Shown: positions 10,458-22,529 of the stretch, one piece after another | Position numbering within the stretch: position 1 is the first letter of the stretch | Layout: every line of letters begins with the position of its first letter | From: Tetmemena sp. SeJ-2015 | Lineage: Eukaryota > Ciliophora > Spirotrichea > Sporadotrichida > Oxytrichidae | Direction of reading: 5' to 3' | DNA: 64,000 bases | Assembly (NCBI GenBank): GCA_027382625.1 | Contig: JAJKFJ010022370.1 | Coordinates: forward strand, 102,450 to 166,449 | The notes under the pieces: model-generated | The model's input: the letters and a program-made list of their open reading frames with translations, nothing else | Told to the model about the DNA's origin: nothing | Databases searched by the model: none | Program-made: the position numbers and the translations under genes

Positions 10458-12555
10458 ATGGAATCCTTGCTCAACTATTAGCCAGTCAGGCCATCCATCA
10501 ACGCCTACTTTTGGATGGAGTTTACTTAAGTAAGGTTTAAACTATATTGTGAATCTATTTAGAGAAAATTGAACGAATGGAAACTTCAAAATCCAACTGC
10601 AGAGATCAATGGTACTATATCATTACCTCAAAATGCCAAGCATCCTCAAAGCCTAGAGCTTGAAGTCATTTTAATGTTATATTGATAACTACTCTCTGAA
10701 TGGTCTGTAAAAGAAAGTCATAGGAGGCCTCTTGAACTTCAAAGTTGGAGGAGTTATTCATCACACCAACACCATAGAGGAGTTTAATTCAAATCACGGC
10801 CTACAAGAATTAATAGAGTAAGAGCAGAAGAAGGTAATTGAAGATCCCTCAAGCGATAATGCAAATAGATTGATTCTCTACATCTTTGGAGACTTGAAGA
10901 ACTACCAATACCATTTAAGGTTTTTCATTTAATTCATTACAGATATGCATTCTTGGAGCTATAATCTGACTTGATACTCTCAAAGTCAAATAAACTCAAG
11001 CAGTTCTTGACTTAAGAGACCATTGATAAAGTTTCCCTTTGCACATTATAAGCAATAAAGAGTCAAAGTGAGTTGCCCATGGTAGCATCTTTGGTTAAAT
11101 AAGAAGACGATGGATTCTTATTTGAGAAGGATATTACCTTAAGCTTAGGCTCAAGCTCATATCTTATCTTCTTCGACTCTTCTCCTCTTTTGCCTTCTAA
11201 ACTCCTCAAAAACTATTTGGCTTTAATTAATCACCACTTCCAAAGCAACTCTTAAGAATCGGAGATCACTCTCAAAATCATTTTAGTCAGAGATAAGATT
11301 TCAAAACTCTCAGAGCAAGTAACTCTTGAAAACTCTTTTTATCTTGAGGTGAAGTTGGTTAAATCAGAAGAATATTAGGGACTGAAATTTGCACCTATTG
11401 ATATTGCTAGCCTGAAATAAAACTCTATAAGTCTAAAGGAGCAGATGGACCCTAAAATAATCTCAGAGGAATCTTGTGACTTGAATCTTAAGCTAATGAA
11501 ATGGAGAATGGCACCTGGTTTAAACTTAGAGATCCTTAAGGAAACGAAATGCCTTCTTTTAGGTTCAGGATCCCTAGGTTGTTAAGTAGCTCGCTCTTTA
11601 TTATCCTGGGGCTATAGACATATTACTTTTGTAGATTATGGGAAGGTTGCTTACTCAAATCCAGTGAGATAGTGTCTCTTCACTTTTGAAGACTCCCACA
11701 AGCAAGACAATTAAAAAGCTTTGATAGCTGCTTAGAGACTCTAGGAAATATTCCCAAGCGTGAATACGACAGGAAAGGTACTAAGAATACCTATGCCTGG
11801 ACATGCGATCGGAGTAATGAGGAAGCTTAAAGTTCTCTCTTTAATGAAATTGATGAGCTTGAGGAATAGATCAAGGCACACGATGTTATCTTCTTGCTCA
11901 CTGATTCCAGAGAAAGCAGATGGTTACCCACAGTTATGGCTAATGCGCATCAGAAGATCTGCCTAACTATAGCTCTAGGATTCGAGACCTTTGTAGTAAT
12001 GAGACATGGATTAGCAGCTGACATTCACAACCCTGTAGTGAATGGAGAAAGACTTGGATGCTACTTCTGCAATGATGTAGTGGCTCCTAGAAACTCAGTG
12101 GCTGACAGAACACTAGACCAGTAATGCACAGTTTCACGACCTGCTTTATGTTGTATGTCCTCAGCTCTTGGAGTGGAGCTTCTCACTTCTATGCTGAATC
12201 ATCCTTTAAAGAATGGAGCAGTTGCCAGAGAAAACTCTTATGAGTGTGACAAGTCTGAGTTAGGTATTATTCCTCAACAGATAAGAGGAGACCTCTCTAG
12301 CTTTGGAATAAATGTGATGCATGGAGAAGCATTTGAAAAATGCATAGGCTGCTCTGGTAAAATAGTTGAGGCCTACAGAGAAGACAAGAGAGGCTTTGTT
12401 CTTAGAGCCTGTAACGAGCCAGATTTTCTTGAGGTAGGATATAACATTATTTATTTACCTCATTCTTATAGGAATTAACTGGCATCACAGCTATGCTTGG
12501 CAGCATTAAAATCGACGATATAGAATGCTTTGACTTCGATGAAGAAATGGATTGA
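10458..12555 (+). CDS. ATG7: ATG7, E1-like activating enzyme of autophagy
   Basis: ATG7 activates Atg8 and Atg12 and passes them to the E2s Atg3 and Atg10. The N-terminal domain opens with [13 protein letters not shown] and [10 protein letters not shown]. The C-terminal adenylation domain has the nucleotide loop [36 protein letters not shown] and [15 protein letters not shown]. The catalytic cysteine sits in [11 protein letters not shown] near 12127. The protein is about 680 residues, normal for the family. GT-AG introns are at 10530-10562, 10920-10942 and 12434-12471, and a 13-bp IES at 10671-10683. The frame slips by one or two bases near 11805, between PMPGHA and SNEEAQSS, with no pointer visible. 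The TGA stop is followed 98 bp later by HAP2. Confidence 0.95.
10671..10683. other. Very short IES, 13 bp, pointer ATT
   Basis: ATT copies at 10668-10670 and 10681-10683. Without removal the frame ends at TGA a few codons on. With removal ATG7 reads [17 protein letters not shown]. Confidence 0.75.
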
Positions 12556-12653
12556 TAATTTCTCTGATTTCATGTTTCTAATACCTTTAACTTTCAAACT
12601 GAATTCTTGCAATATTAGTTCTTGAGATTAATTAAGTTAAAACTTATAAATAA

Positions 12654-15395
12654 ATGATTCTCTTGAAACTGTGCACCATAATTCTATGTCAGTCCTTGTC
12701 ACTAGCCTCAGTTTACGTGCTCTCTTCTTCAAAAGTTGTAAATATGTGATAACTCAACTCTGAATGGTAAATTAATCACTTTAAGTAAAACATTATAGGT
12801 TTGAGTTGCTCAAGTAAACTAGTCACTACTCTCACTATTGAGGGAGAAACTGTAACACGAAAATAAACTTTAATCGAAGTCAATTAATTAACTTCTTATA
12901 GAACTTCGAGTCATCCTCTTTGGACTTTGAAATCAAAGATGCAGAATCAGAGTCAGGAGAGTCATTGATTAAATTATTTTTGTCCAAGGAACTGTATTAC
13001 CCAGTCAAGATTAAGTTCTACAAATCTAAGCCACTTATCAAATATGACGATTTTTTTAAAGCCAGTTTTGAAATATCCAATAGTATATCTACAAGTAAGA
13101 ACCCCTTAAAATTAAAGCTAATAATCATGAGAGAAAATCTCGAAAAGATCGAAAACATAATAAACTCATTAAACCTTAATTAAATAATAATCTGATTTGG
13201 TCTGTAGGATTATTATTATCGAACTTTTATTTTTAACTAAGGAAAGGATAGTTTACTCTTCGACAACTTCTTGCGATGATTCTTATATGTCCTCGAGTCC
13301 CACGTGTGGATGGTAATACGACTCAAACGGAAGCGAAATTTATTACTCCTAGGGTTTTTGTTGCGAATGCTCCTTAAGCGATATTTTAATAATCCATCAT
13401 AAATTGATTTTCTCTTGGGATGACATTTACGTCAGAGGATTCAAGTGCACACTCGGTAACGCTTTAAGTAAATTTATCATTCTCTAGATTAAATTTTATA
13501 GAGGCTACAGCCCATTAAATCAAGGATATTATAAGAATTTATTGCATCATAAATATTTTTAATTGCTTAGATGAGAGCGGTATGAAGTACTCCTCTTACA
13601 AGCTATCGACTCCTTATGTTAGTTACTCCATCGTCGTTCAAGTACAAATGTAAATTATTAGACAATCATCTTTACTCATCTCAATAGTTACAATTACACA
13701 TATGGAGGTTATTTAAAAGATAAAATATATCTTTGACAAATGTTTTAATTTGCAGAGCACTTACGAACTGAGTCCTGACAAAACATTCCTTCGGATTGAT
13801 AACGACTTTTATCTGCAGATAGTAGGCGTAATATAACTCTGCACTCATTATGATTATTGGTAGGAATTGAGCACGACATCTTTCGTGAACTATTTCGACA
13901 ACTACTATTTCTTGCAGCCAAAGAAAGAGACTGGCAATTATTTGTACAACTAAAGCGCGTGCACATATTGCCTGCTCATGGATAGATGTAAGAAAAATAT
14001 TTATTCACTCTAAGCTTACCTTATAGCTCTGTTTTCGACAGACGGATTCACATGCAATAAGATAGGCACTTCTTACTACGCCTTTCAGTCGCAGGGAAAT
14101 AAATGCTACGTTCCTCTCAACAGCTGCATCTCAATTCATTAATATAATACATGCTTTTTTTATAATCATTTCAAATATAAATCAATTAAATTGAAACAAA
14201 ATTTTTCTTAAATTATTAGAAAACTCAAAATTTTATGTTTGAATGCAAATACAAGATCTGCTCTACTCCGACCTTGAAAAACTAGAAGCTGGAAATCAAG
14301 TCCCCTAATATTTGTTTTCTTATCTCGCTTAGAAAGAAAATCTTTACTTCGTACAATTAAAAGGAAAAAATAAATATTTTATATACCAGGGTCTGGCTTT
14401 ATGTATGCAGATACTTCTGTTGTTGGCTCTGTAATTCTAAGAGTAATAGCATATCTATCGTTTCTTATATATTTTCCTTAGTTAGAAATTAATGCAGAGT
14501 CTTTGACGTTTACTCGCTCTCTAATAAATGTGCAGATTGAAAATATACATATCTCGCAATAAGGATTTGAAGCACTCAAGGGCTACGCCCAAATCACTCT
14601 CACTCTGCAAAACTAAGATAAACTTGGTGGTGATGGAGTGGTCCAACTTGAAATATTTCTAACTTAATTTTTAAAGCTGTTCAGAATATGTGATGTTCAC
14701 TTCAAATCCTTCTCAATAATATAGTTTAGATGCTTCTGAAATGAAGGACTATACCTTTTACCTTGGATCGAGTGCAACAGAGTTTGCAGTTTCCAACAAT
14801 ACATGTACAGTTAAAGTCTACAACGACTTAGGACAAGTACTAAGCACGGCTTCTTTCATTTTCAGTTCAAGCGCCCTCAACTACTAAACCATTTCTCAAA
14901 TCGTTCAATCAATTCTGAATAAATCACTCTCCACTCCAGTTGAGTCTTCTGAAGAGTCTACACTAATATTTATATTGTAATTATTATTTTCACAATCAGT
15001 GTGCTCTAGCTGCGTAGATTACTCTTTCTTTCTGCGGTTTTACTGCTACTTTTATAATGTAAGCCTCATATTTTCTTTCTTGAAGTGTTTTAGACTTGCA
15101 ATTAAGAGCTGTTTTGGCTGTTGTTCAACTAAATCCAAAAATTTAAAGTGAATTATATTTCTCTAAGATATATTTTTACTGTGTGCTTCCAGTTTTAATG
15201 GTAATACTGGTTAGTCAAGGCTTGAAACAGAAGGTGCCTCAGAAGTTTTACAAACTTTGTGGAGTCCTAATTGCCAAACTATCTTAAGCTATTGAGAAAG
15301 CTACCAACTATTTAATGAAGAAGAAGACAGCAGAAGATATTGAATGCAAGACATCATCCTAATCTTAATTTGAAAGTTACACTACAAAGCATTGA
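12654..15395 (+). CDS. HAP2: HAP2/GCS1 gamete membrane fusogen
   Basis: HAP2 is the class II fusion protein that merges gamete membranes, or conjugating cells in ciliates. A signal peptide begins at 12654 (ILLKLCTIILCQSLSLAS). Family motifs appear in order: CSSKLVTTLTIEG; SQGFCCEC near 13355; TAHCL near 13510; YKLSTPYVSYSI; YELSPDKTF; LMDRSLFSTDGFTCNKIGTS near 14040; SQGNKCYVPLNSC; and the third-domain sheet ending SASFIFSSSALNYQ. A CSSC motif, a membrane span (FYCVLPVLMVILV near 15190) and a basic cytoplasmic tail follow. Introns include 13468-13501 and about 14008-14039, and IESs include 13517-13564 and 14136-14244. Other junctions near 12730, 13190, 13650 and 14660 are not fully resolved. 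The tail may continue past TGA 15393 via an AAAG repeat to about 15630. Confidence 0.92.
13517..13564. other. IES, 48 bp, pointer ATT, in HAP2
   Basis: Removal joins ACAGCC-CAT to TGC, giving the family-typical A-H-C-L. The segment is a multiple of 3 with no stop, so the call rests on protein motif and AT content. Confidence 0.65.
14136..14244. other. IES, 109 bp, pointer AAT, in HAP2
   Basis: AAT at 14133-14135 and 14242-14244. The interior is strongly AT-rich. Excision restores the frame from NSCIS to QIQDLLYSDLEKLEAG, matching the order in HAP2 proteins. Confidence 0.65.
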
Positions 15396-15399
15396 CGAT

Positions 15400-15810
15400 A
15401 GCATTCATTTTATCAGCTATTTTCCCATTTTATTATCAATGAAAATTAATTTATTTATCATGAAATCTAACCAATAGAGAAAAAGCATATTTTTTTAATA
15501 GAACTTTTAGCGTAATAAGAGTTTAAAGTTTGAAAAATTGGGCTAAAATGATTCATTCACTCCCACGTCATCTAAATCTAGTAGAGTTCTGTGGACTCCC
15601 ATCAGTGTATATAAAATGAACTATCAACAAAAAAGAAGTGGAGATTTATAAATCACCATAAAATTTATTATTTATTACTCTAAATTATTGAATTCCTAAA
15701 TAATTTGTTTAGAGCAGTCTATTTACTCAATTATAATTTATCATTATTACTTTTTCTACTCCTCTTAGTAAAAAAACAATTTAGTTGATGATTATAAATA
15801 AAAATTAAGC
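15400..15810. other. AT-rich spacer with a possible HAP2 tail segment
   Basis: Mostly AT-rich. Positions 15525-15640 can be read as a Ser/Thr-rich extension of the HAP2 tail if joined by an AAAG repeat. Nothing else is supported. Confidence 0.3.
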
Positions 15811-18417
15811 ATGGAAAATAATCTCTAAAATAGCTTCCTCCCCTCCTTTTAGAATAGCTACTTAAACACAAGTAGGAATTAAACCTACTCGAGCGCACAC
15901 CAGAAGTGTAAATTGTATATGTAGATAATTTGTTATTAGCTCGATCACTGAATGTAAAGTAAATTGACGTGGAGAAGTTCTACTAAGCCATCTATAACGG
16001 AAAAAGATTCACTACACAAATAAATGCATCAATTTAAATTTAAATTGTGGATCTGTGCATCTAGATGAACATTGACCCAGACTCTCTTCACCCTAAGTAA
16101 AGCGTTTTTATAATAATAACTTCCTCTAATTTAGACAGCTTGCAGATTTTCTACAAGACTAGACTATCGACGACAAAAAGGGGCAGCTGTTGTTAAACTT
16201 TTACCTTAATAAAAGACGACACGCCCTTGCTATATTGTCGATTAGAGTGGCCCAATAGGGGCAGCTATAGAAACGACTCAAACTTAGAAGTCAGTATTCA
16301 AATGACGTAGCTAGAACTAAACATTCCATGGGCTCCACTTAACACAGCACCAACTACGCACATACTCAGAATAGTGGTTTTAAAATAACCAGTCCTTCTT
16401 TCAAACCCACTGAAAATTCTCTCTTCACTCCATAAAACAATCGATATGAAGTGCAGATTACAAATGAGGATGAGAATTTCTTTTTTGTTTTAAGTTGGGC
16501 AGCTAGGGACTGCTGTTTAGGAATAGCTTTATTTTTGGGGAGGATCAAGTCTAGAAAGTGAATAGGAGCAATGGGTTAGGAGGGAATAGGAGAAACATCT
16601 ATCACCTTCTAAATAGCAGCAGGTGGCTCAAAATAGATAGAGAAGGCAAGTAAATAGAATGAAATGCTCGAGAAGCAAAATGAGAATCTTTAATCTATGT
16701 TCCAGCAACAGCTTACTAACTTCAAGCAGAAAATTGCTCAGAGATAAATCAGACTCAAGAAATTAAACTTTAAATTATTAGAATGCATTTAATTTCAGGA
16801 GTTGAATGAGCTGAAGAGGAGTTAGGACGAAGATAGATTCAACAAACTTAAGCAGAGAATAGCTCAGGCTAGGTTTAACCATCTATCTCTATCCCAAGAA
16901 AGAGAGAAAACAAGTCTAGAAAGGTAGAAGATCTTCCTAAAAGAGTCCTACTATTCTTAAATAAGATTTAATTTAATTATCTATTCTGTTAGTTGCTATG
17001 AATTATATTAATTAGGTATAAGTTTTGTAATCCCGAGAGGAGAAACTAAAGGAAAGGAAAAAGATAATAAGTGAGTTGAGAGTATCGAGGATGGGATCAC
17101 TTTAGAAGCATAACAGATCTCAGATAGATGAACTTAGCCAAAGAAGTAGATTCAGTAGCTATACAATAAAAAATTATTATTTTATTAAATTATGATGAGA
17201 AATTTATAATTGATTTATACAAGATCAGCAATAAAAAAGTCAGACTCATGCGACAAGATAGCAATGAGTTTAAATACGATTGACCAGAGGATAAAACTAG
17301 GAAATTAGAAAAGTACATATTATGTTTTTAAGGGCAGAGAACATCAGCAGGAAGGTATTCTCAGCAGCTACTAAGAATTAAAGGACAATTGAACTTAAAC
17401 AAAGCTATGATCAGCACATGCAGTAAACTTCTATTTCAAATTCAGCATATTAGAGTATATTTAATTGTAGAGTTTAGCTAAAAGAGAGCACTTATGAAAA
17501 AGTTGTAATCAAATGCAATATTCCTAACTTTTAATCTAATTGGAATCAATAATTTTATAAATAAGATTGCCACTTAGTCTATATAGATACAAAAATCTTT
17601 TATAATTTCAAAAATGAACCTACATTATATCTATAAAGCTCTTGTTGTTAAATTTGTTTATTAAAACTCAATTTGTCTTTATTTGCTAAATAATGTGGAG
17701 AAAAGACAAAACTAATTGAAGAAGTCAATAGAGGAAAAGCAGAAGAAGTTATCTCAACTTAACCTAACTAGACTGGAAACTTTCAGACTAAACTAAAGGG
17801 AGCACTTACACAAGAGGGAGGAACGAAATTAGAATTTACTAAGTAAGCACGATATGTAGACAAAGCAAGTGCACTCACTCATTACTATTTATTTAGAACA
17901 TTCCATGCTTTAGGACTTTAGACAGGAGAAGGAAAGCCTCGCCAACCTCAAAGATTTAGACAGACAGAAAAACTAAACTTACCACTGAATATAAAGATAA
18001 GATTATATTTGTGGGTCCATAGTTTACAATTTTCTCTTGAATTAGAGAAGAGATGTAAACAACAGGAAGTGGAACCAATCCTTATAGATCATTTATTTAC
18101 AAAATTTATAAAGTACAAAGAGAGAATATTTAAGGCTCTATTTTTGATTTAGAATATTTTTAAGTTTAGAGAAGACTCACTTTGTGAGGTCTTTAAAGAA
18201 CCAATAAAACGAAGTTAAAAAGTGATTTTTATACTTTGTTGAAGTTGTTAATCAAATAATGAGCATGAGATCTTAGATCAGAGCTTAAGACACCACTAGT
18301 TACAAGATAAAGAAGTTTTATTAGACACTAGGCAGTTTATCCTTTAGCTATAACGAAAAAGGCATAGCAGCTAAAGTAAGACAATCTTCCGACGCTAAAC
18401 TAGACAAAGAGCTCTGA
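15811..18417 (+). CDS. Coiled-coil protein, family unknown (one gene or two)
   Basis: Starts MENNLQNSFLPSF at 15811. The ordered part includes IVDLCIQMNIDPDSLHPK and DFLQDQTIDDKKGQLLLNFY. Long charged helices follow (NLQSMFQQQLTNFKQKIAQR; LKQRIAQARFNHLSLSQERE; near 17700, RQNQLKKSIEEKQKKLSQLN). The last piece, SQIRAQDTTSYKIKKFYQTL, ends at TGA 18415. Frame changes occur near 15940, 16110, 16550, 16770, 16960, 17220, 17330 and 18240, some with GT-AG ends and others AT-rich and IES-like. I could not fix every junction, and a gene boundary near 17282 (an in-frame TGA) is possible. A cytoskeletal or ciliary role is plausible from the coiled coils only. Confidence 0.5.
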
Positions 18418-18514
18418 TTATTACATACATAAGTTATTCTAACTTAATTTCACTACTTCTTAAAACAACTACCCATCATTTGAAAAAGAGTAAGGTTGAA
18501 TAATTGATATTAAA

Positions 18515-21069
18515 ATGAGTACCAGTGTAAGAAAGGGAACCAGTCATTAAAGCATGCAGAAAAACTCTTCATTTTAGTCCATCCTCTCCGACGTAGATTC
18601 CTTGGTCTCTAGCCACAAAAACGACTCAGACATACTATCAGTCTCTGAGAAAAGTGGAGGAAATGAGGACTTTAAGTTCTAGAAGATAGTGTAGTAAAAC
18701 CAGGCGAGGTAGTCTGGTTTCCAGATCAGAATAGACAGGGACTATTTAAAGTGTAGAGAGCAGAAAAAGATAACCTCCAAACTTGAAAATGGTACTCTTT
18801 TAATTTAAGATGATGATAAATTTTAGAGATTATTCTGCTGAGTGATTTGGTGACTAAGATCAATGAATACGAGTGGGGGCAACAGAGAGGCTTCCTGATA
18901 ACGAATGAGCGGATTCACAACTTATCAAAGACTGATATTAAGAGGTCAATCCTATTGAAAGATCTATTTCATTATTTTTACTTGGAGTAACATTACAACA
19001 GAGGATGAAGGTGATGAATTCGTAGTGCATGTGGAATAAGACTATGACTACCGATACATTTCCTAAAAGTGAGAATATTCTCAAGTGCTTAAAGTAATTT
19101 AGGAGAGAGGAAATTATAATGGTTTTGAGGTATGCATACTTCCAACAAACCAGTAAACCACTGGCTATCTACGGTGTCAAGGTCAAGAACCTGAAAGATT
19201 ACAGAACTCAAAAGAAGGATAGGAAGAGAGGTTTTAGCAGAATACCAGCAGAGTCCAACAGAATAGATTAGCTGCTCGAGGTTGACTACTTAAATCAGTC
19301 ATTGCAAGAAATTACTGCAAACATGAAGGAGCTATCTTTCGGAAGTAAAAATCAGCAATAGTACTCCACAGAGGTATCCTCACTCTATAATAAAAATTCC
19401 AGTTCGGACGAGAGCAAGCCCTCCTAGAATAGAAGTTCTCATGAGACCAAATCTAGCTTCAAGTCGCAGACTAAGACTGATTCATTCGATTCAGATGTGC
19501 TTAAGAACAAAAGGATCTCTATCAATTAAATATACATACCATGACTTATACTTCTTTAATTTAGATGGCCAAGGCTTTAAGTAAAAGCCTTTATATGAAG
19601 AGGAGAAAAAGCAATCCTCTTCAGCAAACAAGAAGAATGACGACATGTTCGAGACTTCAAGCATCAGTTCCAGTGTCTATCAAGATACGCTATCTGAAGT
19701 GTCAGACCAGCAAAGGAGTATCCTCTCTCAGAGGTAAATGAAATCGAACTTATGAAAGTGAGCTAGAGGAGCTGTCAGATATCAACAGTGATATTCTCTC
19801 TCAGAGGAGTGGCAGGTCCTCAACCATCTACTCTAAATCTTCTCAAGATGCTTACAAGCTGGAAGATTTCCAGACTATCAAAATCATTGGTCAAGGCTCC
19901 TATGGCAAAGTATATTTGGTGAAAAATATCCAAACCAACCAGCTCTATGCTATGAAAATATTAAGGAAAGACAAGTTAGTAGATCAACAGAAAATTCACA
20001 CAGCTTACACTGAAAAGGAGATTCTCCAAAATGTAAGTTAAATGATATATTTGACTAACTCTTATCTTTAGAGTGAGCACTAATTCATTATGAACTTGGA
20101 CTACTTATTCTAAAACGACAAGCGCATTTATTTCTTAATGAAGTATGTTGAGGGAGGAGATCTCTACAGGCACCTGCAAAAGAAGGGAAAGTTTAAGGAA
20201 AAGGTGGTTCAATTTTACCTTGCTCAAGTACTACTAGCTATAGGCTACCTACACAAGAACAAGATAATCTACAGAGACTTGAAACTAGAGAACATTCTTC
20301 TAAACAGGGATGGATATATCGTGATGTCAGATTTCGGATTGTCAAAGATCCTAACAGATCCCAAGGACTAAGCCTTCAGTGTTGTGGGAACAGCTGCATA
20401 TGTGGCTCCAGAAATTCTGAAGCAGAAGGGATACGACAAGACGGTGGACTGGTGGGCGTTTGGAATACTGATGTACGAGATGCTGCACGGAATTCCTCCT
20501 TTCTACGATAAGAATCTGTACTAGATGTTTGCTAAGATCCAGTCAGAGACCTTCTACCCCTAATACAGTCCAGACTTGTCTGAAAATGCAAGGGATCTAC
20601 TATAACATGTAAGTTGAAATTGTGAATCTTATCTTCTCTTAGTTGCTATAAAAAGATCACACAAAGCGAATAGGCTTTAAGAACGACATGCACGACATCA
20701 TACAGCACCCTTTCTTTGCAGACCTCAAGTTTAGGAAACTAGAGCAGAAAAAGGTTAGTTAATATTTCGTGATCTAATTAAGATGTGTAGATTCAACCCA
20801 AGTACAAACCTGATATAAAGTAGATTGATACAATCGTAGCTCCTTATAGAGAGTCAGATGTCTCCACTGATATTATTAAACCCTATCAAGATAATTTTAG
20901 AAATCTAACTTTTAAATTTAATTAAATAAAAATATACCTAAAAGAGTCAATTTTAATTTCTTAGAAATTCATTTAGAAATAGGAACTATTATAAAATAAA
21001 TTTAATTAAATAAATGGTACTATAATATTCATTGGTTAAATATAAAATTTAAATCTAACTAAGCATTGA
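18515..21069 (+). CDS. AGC-family Ser/Thr protein kinase with N-terminal PH-like region
   Basis: Start [10 protein letters not shown] at 18515. A Ser-rich segment is followed by a PH-like region ([20 protein letters not shown] ... [16 protein letters not shown]). The kinase domain runs about 19860-20720: [12 protein letters not shown], the ATP-site lysine in YAMKILRK, catalytic [13 protein letters not shown] in [10 protein letters not shown], and [10 protein letters not shown]. The AGC C-tail ends in the hydrophobic motif DNFRNLTF near 20905, which places it with Akt/SGK/S6K-type kinases. Introns lie at about 20034-20071, 20610-20641 and 20754-20790. A one-base frame slip near 19073 has no pointer. 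The natural stop after the hydrophobic motif is unclear; the first in-frame TGA is 21067. Confidence 0.85.
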
Positions 21070-21161
21070 AATGTGTTAAACTCAAATATCATTCCCTTCT
21101 TTTCAAATTTGTTACTAATTTGGTATTCAAAGGAATACAATCAAGACATATTCAAACATAT

Positions 21162-21959
21162 TCAAAATCTAACTTCAACTCTCTTACTTTTATTGTAGCC
21201 ATTGTAAAGAATTTGCTTATCAATCACCCAAGAAAATTTAGGAGAGGCAGCCATCTTACCAAAAGGATTTATCTCTATTATAAGTAACTCCATATTGCTC
21301 CCAGTTATTGCTACGTCTACAACTGCATGGGGGTATATTAGATTTTAGAAAATCTTCTGCACTTCTTGCTGATTAAAGTAGTCTGAATATTTTTGCGGTT
21401 CCTATTATGACAACTCTCTTTAATTTGGCTGAATAGAAACAGCATTAAGCTAGTTATTGCAAACAAAGCATCTAAACTCCAACCCATCTATGTTAATATA
21501 CTACCTCAGCGTTATGAACTTATCTCCTTCAGAATTGAAGCAGTCCTCTTTTATTCTTTCACTACACTTTGCTAGCAAAAGCAGTTGATTAACTTGTCTA
21601 TATACCCATAAACTAACTTGCTAAATCCTCTTCTGACGAAAAACCCCAAAGTTTCTGCAACTCACTTTCTTCCAAGTTAAGTAGCAATTTAGGTAGAGCG
21701 TCCTTTGGACTTCTTCTCATTTTGAAAAATACTTTCCCACCCAGTCTTTAAATAGCATCTACTATTAAATATATACTATTTCACACTTTAGTTCTTCTCT
21801 TTCGATTTCACCTTTGCTAAGTGAAACTGAATCTTATTAAGAAATTCGTATAGAGATGCTTGGAAAAGTTAGATGCTTAATTGAGTCATAGTACTCTTCA
21901 AAATCAAACAGAGACTCATAAACTCCTAGACTTAACTACTGTACTGTTTTATCACTCAT
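21162..21959 (-). CDS. CDC123: CDC123/D123-family protein
   Basis: CDC123 is an ATP-grasp-like chaperone that assembles translation factor eIF2. Start MSDKTVQQLSLGVYESLFDF at 21959. Family marks include the SPKDA motif near 21715, LLLLAKCSERIKEDC, FRCFVCNNQLNAVS near 21460 and the Asn-containing IEINPF motif near 21240. The protein is about 260 residues, slightly shorter than yeast or human forms. The frame changes near 21610-21640 (SSEEDLA to LLLLAKC). An AAGTTA repeat is present there but does not fix the frame alone. The stop is TGA at 21162, although the usual C-terminal acidic residues are not clear. Confidence 0.82.
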
Positions 21960-22084
21960 AAAGTATTACAATAATTAAAAAGCAATTTTAATTTAGAAAA
22001 AAAAGGATCCATTTAAATTATCAATACATTTAATACATATTAATTTTTATGTCTAAGGAATTATTTATCTTCTGTTCATAAACT

Positions 22085-22451
22085 CGAAATAAATTTAAAG
22101 ATGGAAATACTTGGTGAGTGCTTTGAAGTAATTTGTTCGAGAGTCATGATCAAAGCAAATGCCTAAAGTTTGATTCATAATTTATACAATTTGGTCCTTC
22201 TATTGATGCTTCTGTATGCTTTTGAAGATATCTTGTAGCTAATTCAACAGCTAGATCCCTTCTTACTCAATATTTTGACTGCAATAAACAAAGAGGCGTC
22301 GAAGTAACAAAAGATATTCTTCATTCATACTCTCTTGAGTAAGTAGCACCTCTATGTTTTGAATGGGGTCATTGGTTTCCAGCTATATCGTATTCTTGAA
22401 TAGCTTGAATGCTTCTTCAGCTTTGCTAGTACGATCAATTCTATTTTCCAT
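22085..22451 (-). CDS. Small helical protein of unknown function
   Basis: ATG 22451 begins MENRIDRTSKAEEAFKLF, and about 120 Leu/Gln-rich helical residues follow. No stop occurs before the CDC123 start: the frame stays open through the AT-rich 21960-22085. It could therefore be an N-terminal extension of the CDC123 gene. CDC123 proteins normally lack such an extension, so I list it separately. Confidence 0.35.
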
Positions 22452-22529
22452 TGTTATTTAATTGCGAATTAAATTTGTCTTTCCCTGGCTAATAATTTGC
22501 AAACTTAAGGAGTATGAGTATATAAATTG

